Positions 16,876-26,963 of a DNA stretch of 64,000 nucleotides are shown piece after piece (position 1 is the first letter of the stretch; every line of letters begins with the position of its first letter). The notes under the pieces are model-generated. The model was not told the DNA's origin. It saw only the letters and a list, made by a program, of their open reading frames with translations, and ran no database searches. Source of the stretch: CAZPXZ01 sp965219495. GTDB lineage: Bacteria; Pseudomonadota; Alphaproteobacteria; Rhodobacterales; CAZPXZ01. The stretch covers positions 1,364,001 to 1,428,000 of the forward strand of contig OZ244777.1 in the NCBI GenBank assembly GCA_965219495.1, written 5' to 3'. The position numbers were made by a program, and so were the translations under genes.

Positions 16876-18375
16876 CCTTTCCAGGACTTGGCCTGGCGCA
16901 ACGACGGTCTCACGCAGGCACAGGAACCGGCGTATCCTGGAGTTGCGGAGGGAGCGGCAGATGTCGATCCACCAGATCGCCGCCGTCCTTGCAGCCGAGG
17001 ACTGTCCTGCCAGCCTGTCGACCGTGGCCAAGGTGATCCGCGAGGCCGGCTTGGCGCGGCTGCCGCGCCGGTCGCCGACCGCCGCGCCTTCCACCTTCAG
17101 GCGGGTACGTTCCGCACCCGCTTCGGCGGGCTGTTTGTCTTCGCCCCGATGCTCGCCGCCCTCGATCTCGATCGCCTGCTTGCGGAGACCTCCATGCCGG
17201 GCAGCGCCATGATCCCCGCGGACTGTGCCTGGCGTGCCCTGCTGGCTCTCAAGCTCTGGGGCATCGGCCGGCCTGCGCAGGCCATGGCCGAGGTGTTCGA
17301 TCCCGGCCTGGCGCTGTTTGCCGGCCTCAACGCCATGCCCAAGCGCTCGACGCTCACCGAATACAGCACCCGGGTCGATCCCCGCCTGCTCCCCGGGCTG
17401 ATGCGCGCGTGGAACCGCGCCGTCCGCGACCACGGTCTCGGCTCCGGCGCCTCCTTCGATCTCGACTTCCACACCATTCCCTACCATGGCGACCAGGCGC
17501 TGATCGAGAAGCACTATGTCTCCAAGCGCTCGCGCCGCCAGAACGGCGTCCTCGCCTTCCTGGCCGGCGATGCCGAGGCCCGGGTGTTCTGCTCTGCCGA
17601 TGCGACCATCCGCAAGGACCGCCAGAACGACGCCATCCTGCGCTTTGTCGAGGATTACCGGGACGAGACCGGCATCCTGTCCGCCGAGCTGGTCTTCGAC
17701 AGCCGCCTCACGACCCAGGCGGACCTGGCCGGGATCGACCGGCAGGGCATCGCCTTCCTCACCCTGCGCCGGCGTTCGAAGAAAATGATGGCGGAGCTTC
17801 GTGCACGCCCCGAGGCCGACTGGCGCCGCATCCGGCTGGCCAACATCGGCCGCCGCTACCGCGCGCCGCGGATCATCGACGACCGCATCCGCCTGCCGCA
17901 GTATCCCGGCGAGATCCGCCAGATCGCCGTCGCCGACCTCGGGCACGACGACCCGGTGCTGCTCATGACCAACCAGATGCGGGCCAGGCCCGCCGACCTC
18001 GTCGACCGCTATGCGCGCAGAATGGTCGTCGAAAACCAGATCGCCGAGACCATTGACTTCTTCCACATGGACGCGCTCTCCGCCGCCGTGCCCATGCGCA
18101 TCAACACCGACCTCCAGCTCACCCTCATGGCCAGCGGGCTCTACCGGCTGCTGGCAAACCGGATCGCCAACCGGCAGGCGATCGCGCGGACCAGGACCCT
18201 GTTCCGGAACTTCATCGACGCCACTGCCAACGTCACCATCTCTGATCACACCGTCCGCGTCCGCTTTGGGCGCCGGGCCCACAACCCGATGATGATCAAT
18301 GCCGGATTCGCGGACCAGGTGACCGCGCTGCCGTGGCTGGCAAACCGGTCCCTGAAACTGGAATTCGGCGGATGA
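16876..18375 (+). pseudogene. DDE transposase (IS4-like, HTH plus DDE), frameshifted and intron-interrupted
   Basis: An N-terminal helix-turn-helix (ILELRRERQMSIHQIAAVLA) is in one frame up to about 17070. The long catalytic body (TFRTRFGGLFVF, FDLDFHTIPYHG, LVFDSRLTTQADL, FVTLRRRS-type block, RYARRMVVENQIAE, FHMDALSAAVP) is in another frame to 18375. One indel near 17065-17100 separates them. The 5' end is split off by ribozyme B; the 25 bases at 15966-15990 may be another exon scrap. The body itself is uninterrupted, so a fragment lacking the DNA-binding domain could still be made. Confidence 0.7.
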
Positions 18376-19143
18376 TCCGCCTCATAGGTCACACCGCCCC
18401 TGCGGGTGGGAATTCAGGCTAGGCAGAAGTCCCCGCAAGTCAAAAACTTATTGACAAATTGTAAAGACCGGTACGCATGCACCGAATTGGACTTGACGGA
18501 AGACACGGATGCTCGTTTCCAGTCTGCCGAAGCGCCTCCCACTCTGAGCGCGTAACAAAGTAAACTTTCCCTTAGATCTTACTCACATCTATTTCGAATG
18601 TGTCCCAAGTTCGTTGGTGAAGGGCGACGGTTCAGATTTGGGACCTATCCGGAAACGGAAATGTTCGTCCCGCTGCTGCGGGTCGACAATCGTTCAGTTC
18701 GTTTGTTGCGAATGCGGGAAGCGAACGGTATGTCTTTCCACCCACCGGACGACCGGGCAATGATCATTCTGCGATTGCAAGAACTCTCGGCGTTCCGGCA
18801 ACTCGCTGACTGTCCTTATCATGCGTCGTGGATCCGCCTTTACGCAAGACATCCGACTTGCGTCATTGCACATGTTTCTGCTGAGGCCCGATGCGGAAAC
18901 CAGGTGCCCTTCACAGCAGAAATGGAGGTGCGGTGCTCCACTACGCCCGTGCGTCCTCAAGAGCGCGTGTAGCACAGTCTCGCCTCGCAAGACCCTGTAC
19001 CCCAGACTCCGGGCGCTATGCGAAAACCTTGACGAAAGGCGACAATTCCAAGACCAAGGCGAAAGAACGGTCCGCCGCGTCCCAAAATGGAGATGACAGA
19101 AAATTCAGACTTCCAGCCACCGTCTGCGGAAGCCGCTCGGTCG
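18376..19143. other. Intergenic region, no gene seen
   Basis: This 768-base stretch follows the transposase and precedes the 3' end of the EF-G-like gene. It may include the right end of the transposase element (GC hairpin at about 18400-18412, CACCGCCCCTGCGGGTG). Open frames here show no coding character. I cannot identify a gene remnant. Confidence 0.4.
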
Positions 19144-21129
19144 CTAGTTTCGATCGAGTTCCTGCCTTCGGCGTTCGATTACGATCTCCGCTTCTCGAGC
19201 ATACAGTTCCTGATAATGGTCGTAGTTGTGCCGGTACCGGGCTGCCCCTTGGCTTACGGCGCGAAGTTCCAGGATGATGTCGCTCAACGCGACTTCAGGC
19301 ATCATGGCGGACACCTCGTCCCATCCCGGTGCGCCCTTCAGCGCATCGAACCCGAGAATTCGGCCTCTCCGGCCGCTGATGATGGCGTTCAGCTTACTCG
19401 TAAAGGCAGAAGGCGTTTCAAACCAAACCCTGTGAATCGGCTCAAGCAAGACGGACTGCCCATTAGAAAGGGCGTCTGACATTGCGATCCGGCCGGCGAT
19501 CTTGAACGCCATCTCCGAACTGTCGACGGAATGATGCTGGCCATCGTAAAGGGTCGCTTTCACGTCGACGACCGGAAATCCGAGAGGACCGCATTCCAAA
19601 GCCGCCTCCAGACCCGCCTCGACAGCAGGAACGTACTGGCGAGGAACAACACCTCCAGCAATTTCGCTCTCAAATTTGAATCCCGCGCCTCGCGGCAGCG
19701 GAACCACCTTGACCTTGACATCGGCAAACTGGCCCGCACCTCCTGTCTGCTTTTTGTGACGCGCATGCACGTCGACAGTCTTGGATATGGTTTCGCGCCA
19801 AGACACCCCTACGGGCCCCGTCTCCACTGCTAAGCCAAAATCCTTTCCCAGTCTGTGTACGACATCGCGCAAGTGCATGTCTCCCTGCCCGTACACTGCG
19901 ATTCCCCCATCGCTGGAATCGCCGATTGCAATGGAAGCGTCTTCCTCTGCAACACGCTTCAACATGGTGCTCAGCTTCGCATCGTCATCACGTTTGGAGA
20001 CACGGAATGAATACGCCAAAACCGGGTCGAGCGAACGCCAGCCGCGCGGCGTTTCTCCCTCAAGAACTTCGCCGTGGTTGACCACACTGCCAGTTCTCAT
20101 GGATTCACTCCGGGTCAAGGCAACGACATCTCCCGCTTCCGCCTGTTCGAGTTTCGAAGCCCCCGTTCCATCGTAGAACGCCAGCCCAGCCACCCGTTGT
20201 CCGCCTACCGATTTCGCGGCGTCGAGTTCTCCGCGCCAGATGCGAATTACATTTGTGCGTCCGACATGCTGCAGATAGCGAGTGTCGGTAATTGTCGCTA
20301 CGAAATCGCCATCGCTCCCGAGTCCATGTCGCTCGGCAGTCTGCTCGAATGAAGGAACGTCGTGCCGCACCGCTTTAAAGACACGCGTGACACCATGGCC
20401 ATATTCGGCTGCCCCGACTAGAGCCGGCGAAAAGAAGGCGGCGGCGAACGATTCAGTGCCTGTCTTGAATACATCGTCTGTCGTCGGCTCCTCGTCTTCG
20501 AGAAGACGCTCAAGCAAGTCGTCGTCAAAATCCGCCAAGTCCTCTAGAAGAGTTTGGCGCGCCGATTCGGCCTCCTCCACAATAGAATCCGGAATCGGGA
20601 TGACCTCAGAAGGCTCTCCTTCGCGATACCGGAACGCCCGATTGCTGATCAAGTCAACGGCACCTGCGACCGCGTCTCCTTCCGTGAAAGGAAGCTGGCG
20701 AAAGAGCAGAGGGCGGGAAAACACCATTCGATAGGTTTCCACAATGTCGGAAATCGAGCCTTCCAGCTGATCCATCTTGTTGATGAACAGAATCGCCGGG
20801 ATTCCGGTGTCCGCGATCATTCGAATGAAGGGCATCGCCGTGATTTCGTTGTCCGGCTTGGCCTCCACCACAAGCACCGCAACGTCGGCGCAAACCAGTG
20901 CGTCCAAGCTTTGTTGCGCAAATTCGATGGAGCCGGGGCAATCGATTATAGTCCAGCGATCACCGAGAAAGTCGCAACGGAGGTAACGGCGAGCGCTCGG
21001 AGCGATTTCGCCGTCGACATTGCCGACGTGATCGGTTCCGAGGGACATCAGGGAACGAGAAAGTGTTGATTTGCCAGATCCGAAGGGTCCAATAACGGCT
21101 ACGCATCGGGGGCCATGTGAAGTAGATAT
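19144..21129 (-). CDS. EF-G-like translational GTPase (FusA2 type), apparent ATA start
   Basis: The 661-residue reading has the G1 loop GPFGSGKST, the G3 motif DCPG, the G4 motif NKMD and the following EF-G domains II-V (e.g. GVSWRETISK, KQTGGAGQFADVKV). This is the paralogous EF-G-like family, not the main fusA. The best ribosome-binding site (TAGGAGACAAACC) points at ATA at 21129-21127, exactly where homologues start (ST-SHGPRCVAVIGPFGSGKST). There is no ATG, GTG or TTG between it and the P loop. The first ATG, at 21048, lies after the P loop and would give a dead protein. Either ATA is used weakly or the gene is a new pseudogene. Confidence 0.8.
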   Translation of the reverse strand: MSTSHGPRCVAVIGPFGSGKSTLSRSLMSLGTDHVGNVDGEIAPSARRYLRCDFLGDRWTIIDCPGSIEFAQQSLDALVCADVAVLVVEAKPDNEITAMPFIRMIADTGIPAILFINKMDQLEGSISDIVETYRMVFSRPLLFRQLPFTEGDAVAGAVDLISNRAFRYREGEPSEVIPIPDSIVEEAESARQTLLEDLADFDDDLLERLLEDEEPTTDDVFKTGTESFAAAFFSPALVGAAEYGHGVTRVFKAVRHDVPSFEQTAERHGLGSDGDFVATITDTRYLQHVGRTNVIRIWRGELDAAKSVGGQRVAGLAFYDGTGASKLEQAEAGDVVALTRSESMRTGSVVNHGEVLEGETPRGWRSLDPVLAYSFRVSKRDDDAKLSTMLKRVAEEDASIAIGDSSDGGIAVYGQGDMHLRDVVHRLGKDFGLAVETGPVGVSWRETISKTVDVHARHKKQTGGAGQFADVKVKVVPLPRGAGFKFESEIAGGVVPRQYVPAVEAGLEAALECGPLGFPVVDVKATLYDGQHHSVDSSEMAFKIAGRIAMSDALSNGQSVLLEPIHRVWFETPSAFTSKLNAIISGRRGRILGFDALKGAPGWDEVSAMMPEVALSDIILELRAVSQGAARYRHNYDHYQELYAREAEIVIERRRQELDRN

Positions 21130-21386
21130 GGTTTGTCTCCTACTCTATCCCAGGCGCAAGAACGCGGGCCGGGTCAATTCTTGATCTTGAAACGATCCTG
21201 CATTCTTGTCCAAACCGGTGTCAATTGCTAGCTGAGACGTGAAACCGATCGATTGGTTTCTCCAGGATTGCCCGGACCCCGGGCAGACACTGACCGGCGG
21301 AGATTTTTGATCAGACCGCATGCCCGTTTTGCTGATAAGATATTCTTTCCCGAAATGCCGGAAGAGCGACAAGGAAAACACCGGAC

Positions 21387-22490
21387 ATGCAAATCGCACG
21401 AATACTCGCTTACCGGGTCGATTTGCCCTTGCACGAGGGCAGGTACGCTTGGTCCGGCGGGAAATCCGTAGAGGTATTTGATTCTACAATCGTCGAAATA
21501 CAAACGGAACAAGGACTCAGCGGCTTCGGGGAAGTTTGTCCGTTAGGTCCAACCTATCTCCCGTCCTACGCTTCGGGCGCGCGCGCCGGCATCGCGGAAG
21601 TCGCGCCGTCCCTGATCGGTCTCGACCCTTGTCAACTCGACGTGTTGAACGCGCATATGGATGCCGCGCTGAAAGGGCATCCATACGCCAAGTCCGGTAT
21701 CGACATGGCTTGCTGGGATTTGTTTGGGAAAGCCGCAAATCTGCCGGTATGCGTGCTGTTAGGCGGCCGGTTTGGTGATGCGGTGGACCTCTACCGGGCG
21801 ATCTCTCAGGACACCCCCGACAGTATGGCGGCAAGCGTCGAAAAATATCGCCGAGAAGGATACACTAAATTTCAACTCAAATCGGGTTCTGATGTTTCCA
21901 CCGACATCGCCCGCATTCACGCGGTTTCCGGCTGCCTGAAACAAGATGATATCCTCGTTGCGGACGCCAACACCGGCTGGCTTGCGCACGAGGCCATCCG
22001 CATCGCCCAAGCCGTGAGGGATGTGGACGTCTATATCGAACAACCCTGCCTGACCTATGAAGAATGTCTGGTGGTACGGCGCCTTTGCCCGCGCCCGTTC
22101 ATTCTCGACGAAGTGATCGATGGCGTGGCGCCTGTCATGCGCGCCATGTCCGATCAGGCGGCGGATGTCATCAATCTCAAGATTTCAAAGGTCGGTGGGC
22201 TCACTCGGGCGCGGCAGGTGCGAGATATCTGCGTGTCGCTGGGTATCGCCATGACGATCGAAGACAGTTGGGGCGGCGATATTGTGACGGCCGCTATCGC
22301 CCATCTGGCGCACAGTACGCCTGAAAGCCTCCGGTTCTCCTCGACCGACTTCAATAGTTACGTGTCCGTGAGCGTCGCCGAAGGCGCCCCAACCCGAGCC
22401 GAGGGACGCATGAGTGCTGGCACTGCGCCGGGACTCGGGATCGAGCCGCGGCGCGAAGTGCTGGGAAAACCGTTGATCGAGATTACTTGA
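21387..22490 (+). CDS. cis-3-hydroxy-L-proline dehydratase-like enzyme (mandelate racemase/enolase superfamily)
   Basis: This 367-residue enolase-superfamily protein has N-terminal sequence YRVDLPLHEG-YAWSGGKSV, which is characteristic of the cis-3-hydroxy-L-proline dehydratase group. It also has SGIDMACWDLFGKA, the KFQLKSG lysine motif near residue 165, metal ligands VADANTG, EQPC and LDEV, and the late EDSWGGDI motif. Family members convert cis-3-hydroxyproline to pyrroline-2-carboxylate. It is divergent from the EF-G-like gene and converges on an M24 peptidase gene 9 bases away. Function is inferred from motif match only. Confidence 0.75.
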   Translation: MQIARILAYRVDLPLHEGRYAWSGGKSVEVFDSTIVEIQTEQGLSGFGEVCPLGPTYLPSYASGARAGIAEVAPSLIGLDPCQLDVLNAHMDAALKGHPYAKSGIDMACWDLFGKAANLPVCVLLGGRFGDAVDLYRAISQDTPDSMAASVEKYRREGYTKFQLKSGSDVSTDIARIHAVSGCLKQDDILVADANTGWLAHEAIRIAQAVRDVDVYIEQPCLTYEECLVVRRLCPRPFILDEVIDGVAPVMRAMSDQAADVINLKISKVGGLTRARQVRDICVSLGIAMTIEDSWGGDIVTAAIAHLAHSTPESLRFSSTDFNSYVSVSVAEGAPTRAEGRMSAGTAPGLGIEPRREVLGKPLIEIT

Positions 22491-22499
22491 ACCGAAGAC

Positions 22500-23594
22500 T
22501 CAAACGACGCGCAGGTCTCGTGGCAGTTCGGAGAGAATCTCCGGACCGTCGTGCGTTAGAAACACGATTTCTTCCAGCCGAACTCCAAAACGCCCGGGCA
22601 AATAGACCCCCGGCTCGATCGAGTGCACCATGCCCTGTTCAAGAACCGTCTCCGAGGTCGCAGTTATGTAGGGAGGCTCGTGCACTTCAATCCCCAGTCC
22701 ATGGCCAGTGCGATGCACGAAATATTCGCCGTAGCCGGCATCCGCGATCACCCTGCGAGCGGCGTCATCAACCTCTTTCGCCCTCGCACCCGGTCGGGCG
22801 GCGTCCAGGGCGGCGCGCACGGCCGCATCGACGGCTGCATGAATCTCGTGGTAGCCCTCCGCTGCGTCACCAATCACCGCCATACGCGTGATGTCGCTCA
22901 CATAGCCGGAACTACGTGCGCCAATATCGATCACAAGCGCTTCCCCCTCGCGAATTTCACGTTCTCCCGTGCTGTGATGGGGAAATGCGCCATTGGGCCC
23001 TGCGCCGATAATTGCGAACTCGGGAGCAGCACCGTTCGACAAGAACTCCTCCTTGGCGACCTGTGCAAGTTCCAGTTCGGTCAGTCCCGGGCGAAGCGCT
23101 GCGACCGCCGCCTCCATCGCCTGGTCGGCGATTCGGGCGTTGGCTTTCAGGAGTTCGTACTCTCCGGCATCCTTGCACATGCGCAGCAGGCCCACGGTGT
23201 CCTCGGTGAAACGGTGCTTGGCGGAAGGCACGGTGTCCAGAACGAGAAGCGCAAAGTCCGAACGCATGGTTTCGTCCAGTGCTACATTTCCCGCTGACGA
23301 TACACCCAAATGGATGAGCGCCGCCTTGAGCGCCTCATGAGGCCCGTCAGCGTCCGACCAAGTGAAGAATCTGACGTTTGTGTGTTCGCGTGAACTCTCG
23401 GCATTGAGCGCCGGCATCAGGAATGCCTCCTCTTTCCCCCCGACGAACAGCATGCTCGGCCGCTCATCCGGGTGGGGATGAAAACCTGCGAGCCACTGCA
23501 TATGGGCACCCGGGCCGAGCACAACCAAGTCTGCACCGGTCTCGCGCATTTTCTGACGAACTAACGCAAGTCTTCCTTCAAATGCCTCACTCAT
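22500..23594 (-). CDS. M24 metallopeptidase (Xaa-Pro peptidase/creatinase family)
   Basis: The protein of 364 residues begins at ATG 23594 (MSEAFEGRLALVRQKM), preceded by a GGAGG-type site. The creatinase N-terminal domain is followed by the pita-bread fold with the five metal ligands visible: D in VIDIGAR, D in SDITR, H in HRTGHGLG, E in SIEPGVY and E in RLEE. It should be a dinuclear-metal cytoplasmic enzyme cleaving X-Pro bonds or a related substrate. Its neighbour, a hydroxyproline dehydratase homologue, fits proline-peptide use (inference). Confidence 0.85.
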   Translation of the reverse strand: MSEAFEGRLALVRQKMRETGADLVVLGPGAHMQWLAGFHPHPDERPSMLFVGGKEEAFLMPALNAESSREHTNVRFFTWSDADGPHEALKAALIHLGVSSAGNVALDETMRSDFALLVLDTVPSAKHRFTEDTVGLLRMCKDAGEYELLKANARIADQAMEAAVAALRPGLTELELAQVAKEEFLSNGAAPEFAIIGAGPNGAFPHHSTGEREIREGEALVIDIGARSSGYVSDITRMAVIGDAAEGYHEIHAAVDAAVRAALDAARPGARAKEVDDAARRVIADAGYGEYFVHRTGHGLGIEVHEPPYITATSETVLEQGMVHSIEPGVYLPGRFGVRLEEIVFLTHDGPEILSELPRDLRVV

Positions 23595-24195
23595 TTCCCC
23601 ATTCCTCCATTGGCCGTTGGCAGATCGAATTCGACAGCGAATCAATTGCTGAAGAGAATTTCCGGATCCGGTTGTGTGTCCCGCATTCTCGCTGCACCGA
23701 GGGAGGATTGCACATTCCGGCTCGATTCACGATCACTTTCCCGGTTCCGATTCCCCGCCGAATTTCACCATTCGCCATTCAGCCCAGGACCGCGCCCCGG
23801 ACGTGCCCAGGTTCTCGTTCCAGATGCGGACATCGGCATTGCGACGACACCTGTCGCCGCCCAATCGAACGAAATGCTTGACATACCCGAAGCCAGAAAC
23901 AAACCTTGCTCTCGCGTCCATAGCGGCCCGCGGCGTTGCAGGATGGCCAAGACTCTCTTCTCGGAAATGAACCTGAAAAGTCTGGATGTGCCGGTGTCGA
24001 ACGCCGGATCTTCGGCTCTCTTGCAAGGATCCAAAGAGGATTGCCTTGCGGCCCGCTCCTCGGTCTGCCGAAGTAGCGCAACCGCGTCTGCGAGCCGATT
24101 GTTCGGTAGGCGGATCTAAGCCATAAGGCGAAAGTTCAGTCTTGTCCGGCAAAGACGCGTTGGTAGGAAAAGTTTCCATCGAAATAGGAATCGAC
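23595..24195. other. Intergenic region, possible old gene remains
   Basis: This stretch of about 600 bases between the divergent M24 peptidase and sugar-isomerase genes has several short open frames on both strands and none is recognisable. It should carry both promoters. I see no repeat or RNA signature. Confidence 0.35.
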
Positions 24196-25020
24196 ATGTA
24201 CACACTTGGAGCGGAGATTCTCCCCTATCACGACTACCCACTGGATGAGTCCTTGCAAGAACTTGCGGGCTTGGGCTTCACGCACGTCAATCTCTGGTCA
24301 TCTCGCGCCCCCCTTGCCCATCACGTGAATCCAGGAGACGACGTTGGAGCGATCGAGGAGGCGTTACGCAAGTACGGCATGACTTCCACGGCTTTGACGA
24401 TGTATGGAAAAAACCGGGATGAGATGCAGGAGCGGATTGAATTCTCTGCAGACCTGGGAATTGACACCGTGGCGTTTGACTGTGAGGCAAACTACCCGGA
24501 CTTTGTGGGCGAGTTTGTGCCGCCACTGTTGGAAACCTGCGAACGGGTGGGGGTTCGAATTGCGGTAGAAAACCATCTCACCGTGCCGTTCACGGAGGAC
24601 TTCGAGAGCGCAGGGCAGGAGGAAGAACGGCGGGACGAGGGCGTGGATAGTTTGGCGCAAATCAAGCGGCTGGTGATGGATATCGACTCCCCCTATCTCG
24701 GTGTGTATGTCGCGCCGCCTCACTTTTGGGTTATGCAGGAAACGATCAGCGAAGTCGTTTCGTTCCTGATGGAGCGGAAAAAGCTGTTCTTTTATTGCGT
24801 CTGAGATATCGACCGCGCCTACAAGCGCGGGGAAGACGGACTGGATTTTGGCCCCGGCGAGCAACAGCTTCCACGGCCCAACGGAACCCTTGACTACCGC
24901 GTATTGTTGCGCTCGCTCGCCGACGGCGGCTACGACGGAATTGCCAGCCTCAAGTGCCATGGCACTGCGCCCATCTTCACCATTTTGCCTTTCTCCGGAA
25001 CGCTAACCGACTGCAACACA
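24196..25020 (+). pseudogene. Sugar phosphate isomerase/epimerase (AP-endonuclease-2-like TIM barrel), nonsense mutated
   Basis: The frame from ATG 24196 (AGGAA site 6 bases upstream) encodes a xylose-isomerase-like TIM barrel: MYTLGAEILPYHDYPLDES, VAFDCEANYPDF, the VRIAVENHL metal-site strand and VMDIDSPYLGVYVAPPH. TGA at 24802-24804 interrupts it, yet the same frame continues with DIDRAYKRGEDGLDFGPGE and GGYDGIASLKCHGT, the expected C-terminus. The TGA stands where Trp (TGG) is expected. The extreme 3' end is lost near 24970-25050, where the IS1634-type element begins. The substrate is unknown. Confidence 0.75.
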
Positions 25021-25049
25021 AGGCGCCGCGATTTTGTCGCGGGTCCTGT

Positions 25050-26963
25050 TGGCACTACGTTTGTGGCTCAGTTCGGCTTGTCCGGCATCCGCGCACAGCG
25101 CCGCCAGGCCTCCGGCTGCAGGCCAAGGGCGACGGCGATAGCGCGGGCTTCGGCGCCGGGCCGGGCATCCTGGCGGATCACGATGCGGCCGCCTTCGGCG
25201 CTCTGCAACGTCGAGGTGATCCGCACCCAGCCGGCCAGCTTGTTGCGGATCGTCCACCAGCTGTCCCGAATGCCGTGCGCCGCCAGCCGGGCGCGCAGCA
25301 GGTGGACGGCGTGGTAGGCCAGCACCGCGATAAACAGATGCGCCGAGATCTGCGCGGACTTGCTGTGCCAGATCGGACGCAATCCCATCTCCGACTTCAA
25401 ACTCCGGAATGTGGCTTCCAGGTCGGTTAATCTCCAGTATTGCCGGACCACGGTCTCCAGGTCCCAGTCGGCATGGCTGGTGCGCAGCGCATAGCTTCCG
25501 GCGCCGGCGTCGTGCAGCGCGTGCCGGTCATTGCGGTTCCAGCGGATGGCGGCCGCCAAGCCCTTCGCCCCGGGCTGCACCTCGATATCGTACTGCCGGT
25601 GCACCCGCCGGTAGCGTTCCCGCAACCGGCCGAGGCGCTGCAGCACCTTGTCCAGCCGCTTGGTGTGGTTCTTCTTCCCGAGCCCGTCGTGCAGCGCCCC
25701 CAGGGCGGCCTCGAACCGCGCCCGGTGGCGGGCGAGAAAGGCGTCGTCCTTGCGCTGGTGTTCCTCGCTCCACACGCAAAGATGCGCCTCGCCGTCCTCC
25801 GCCACCAGCCGCCAGGCCTTCGCCTGGCGCCCCGCCCGGGTCTTGAAGGCGGCGTCGGCCTCGCGTTGCGGCGGCGGCCCGCCGCCGCGCCGGACCGTGA
25901 TCCAGGGATAGCCGCACTGCCGCAGCCAGGCGAGATTCGCCTCGGTGGCGATGCCGGCGTCCATGATGATGGTCGGCTTGTCCGAATCCGACGATGCCGG
26001 CTGCCCTTCCAGCCTGCGGATGGCGTCCGCCAGCACCCGCGGTTCGGACACATTGCCGGCCAGCACTTCGCTGTGCCGGGGAAACCCGTCCGCATCCAGC
26101 GACAGCGCCAGCGTCGCCAGCGGGCAGTCGTTGCGGTGCTGTTTCGAGCGTCCGAAACGGGCCAGCGGGGAAGCCGGCCGGCCAGTAAAGCGCACGTTCG
26201 TCAAGTCGAAAAACACCACCGTCCCGGAAAGCCCCAGCAAGTCCCGCTCCCGCCCAAACAGCGCTGCCTCGATGCCATCGCGGCGCGCCCACAGCATCGC
26301 GCAGATCCGGTGCAGCTTGTTCAACCCGAACGGCTTGCCGCCTTCCAGGCCCAGCAACTCCAGCGCCGCGCTCTGCTCCCGCAGCCAGCGGAACGCCTCC
26401 CGCTCGCTGCAAGGATGGATCATTCGCGCCAGCACCAGCGCCACCGCGATCCGCGCGTCCCGCTCGCTCATGCCAAGGCCCCGCAGCACCTCCAGGAAGC
26501 CGAGCTGCTCCAGTGCCGACAGCGACAGGCGCTCGCAGCCCGAAGAGCGCACCTGCTCGTGCGCAAGACTGTCCAGGCGCACCGCCGCCACCGCGCCGGA
26601 TTCCCCCGCCGTCGGATCAAGGCTGCGAAGCTGCAGCCGCCGGCCAATCCCCTCGGCTTCCGCCAATAGTTCTGGATCCGGCTCGAACAGGAACGTATCC
26701 CTGGCCAGCACCTGCTTCACCAGCAACGTCAACTCCCGCCACCGTTCCGGGGGAACCCCGAAGTCGGCGCCGAGATTGAGCAGCGTTACCTGCCGCACCC
26801 GGTCTCCGATCCGTTCGTTGCGAACCAGGCGGCAGGTGGTATAGCGGGCGCCATCGGCCATGCGGCGGGTCTGGGTCCTGCGAATGAACATGGCGGGATT
26901 TTGCCGGGGCGGCGCGGGCCTGTCAAGGCGGAATCTGACATATTGTGAAGATTATGGCACTAC
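25050..26963 (-). mobile_element. IS1634-family insertion sequence, apparently complete
   Basis: The element holds one intact transposase gene. A 9-base direct repeat TGGCACTAC stands at 25050-25058 and 26955-26963 around it and may be a target duplication. I could not find convincing terminal inverted repeats inside that boundary, so the limits are provisional. It sits against the 3' end of the broken sugar isomerase gene. Confidence 0.6.
25068..26891 (-). CDS. IS1634-family transposase
   Basis: This 607-residue DDE transposase is uninterrupted. It starts MFIRRTQTRR. Catalytic blocks are VVFFDLTNVRFTG (first Asp), IIMDAGIATEANL (second Asp) and YWRLTDLEATFRSLKSEMGL (Glu), followed by a SAHLFIAVLAYHAV helix typical of the family. 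It is the only full-length IS1634 transposase here and may be active. It is not close to the remnant at 14 kb. Confidence 0.88.
   Translation of the reverse strand: MFIRRTQTRRMADGARYTTCRLVRNERIGDRVRQVTLLNLGADFGVPPERWRELTLLVKQVLARDTFLFEPDPELLAEAEGIGRRLQLRSLDPTAGESGAVAAVRLDSLAHEQVRSSGCERLSLSALEQLGFLEVLRGLGMSERDARIAVALVLARMIHPCSEREAFRWLREQSAALELLGLEGGKPFGLNKLHRICAMLWARRDGIEAALFGRERDLLGLSGTVVFFDLTNVRFTGRPASPLARFGRSKQHRNDCPLATLALSLDADGFPRHSEVLAGNVSEPRVLADAIRRLEGQPASSDSDKPTIIMDAGIATEANLAWLRQCGYPWITVRRGGGPPPQREADAAFKTRAGRQAKAWRLVAEDGEAHLCVWSEEHQRKDDAFLARHRARFEAALGALHDGLGKKNHTKRLDKVLQRLGRLRERYRRVHRQYDIEVQPGAKGLAAAIRWNRNDRHALHDAGAGSYALRTSHADWDLETVVRQYWRLTDLEATFRSLKSEMGLRPIWHSKSAQISAHLFIAVLAYHAVHLLRARLAAHGIRDSWWTIRNKLAGWVRITSTLQSAEGGRIVIRQDARPGAEARAIAVALGLQPEAWRRCARMPDKPN

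Noticed and set aside
16861..18282. Long open frame of 473 codons on the minus strand across the DDE transposase
   Set aside because: It is a GC-codon mirror of the plus-strand transposase. Its translation has no domain signature, whereas the plus strand has clear catalytic blocks.
24802..24804. UGA read as tryptophan or selenocysteine in the sugar isomerase
   Set aside because: Many intact genes in the window end in TGA, no selenocysteine insertion-like hairpin is evident downstream, and the gene is also truncated by an IS, so simple decay is more likely.
25050..26963. The 9-base repeat TGGCACTAC as proof of the exact ends of the IS1634-type element
   Set aside because: It could be a target duplication, but no matching terminal inverted repeats were found just inside it, so it is reported only as a provisional boundary.
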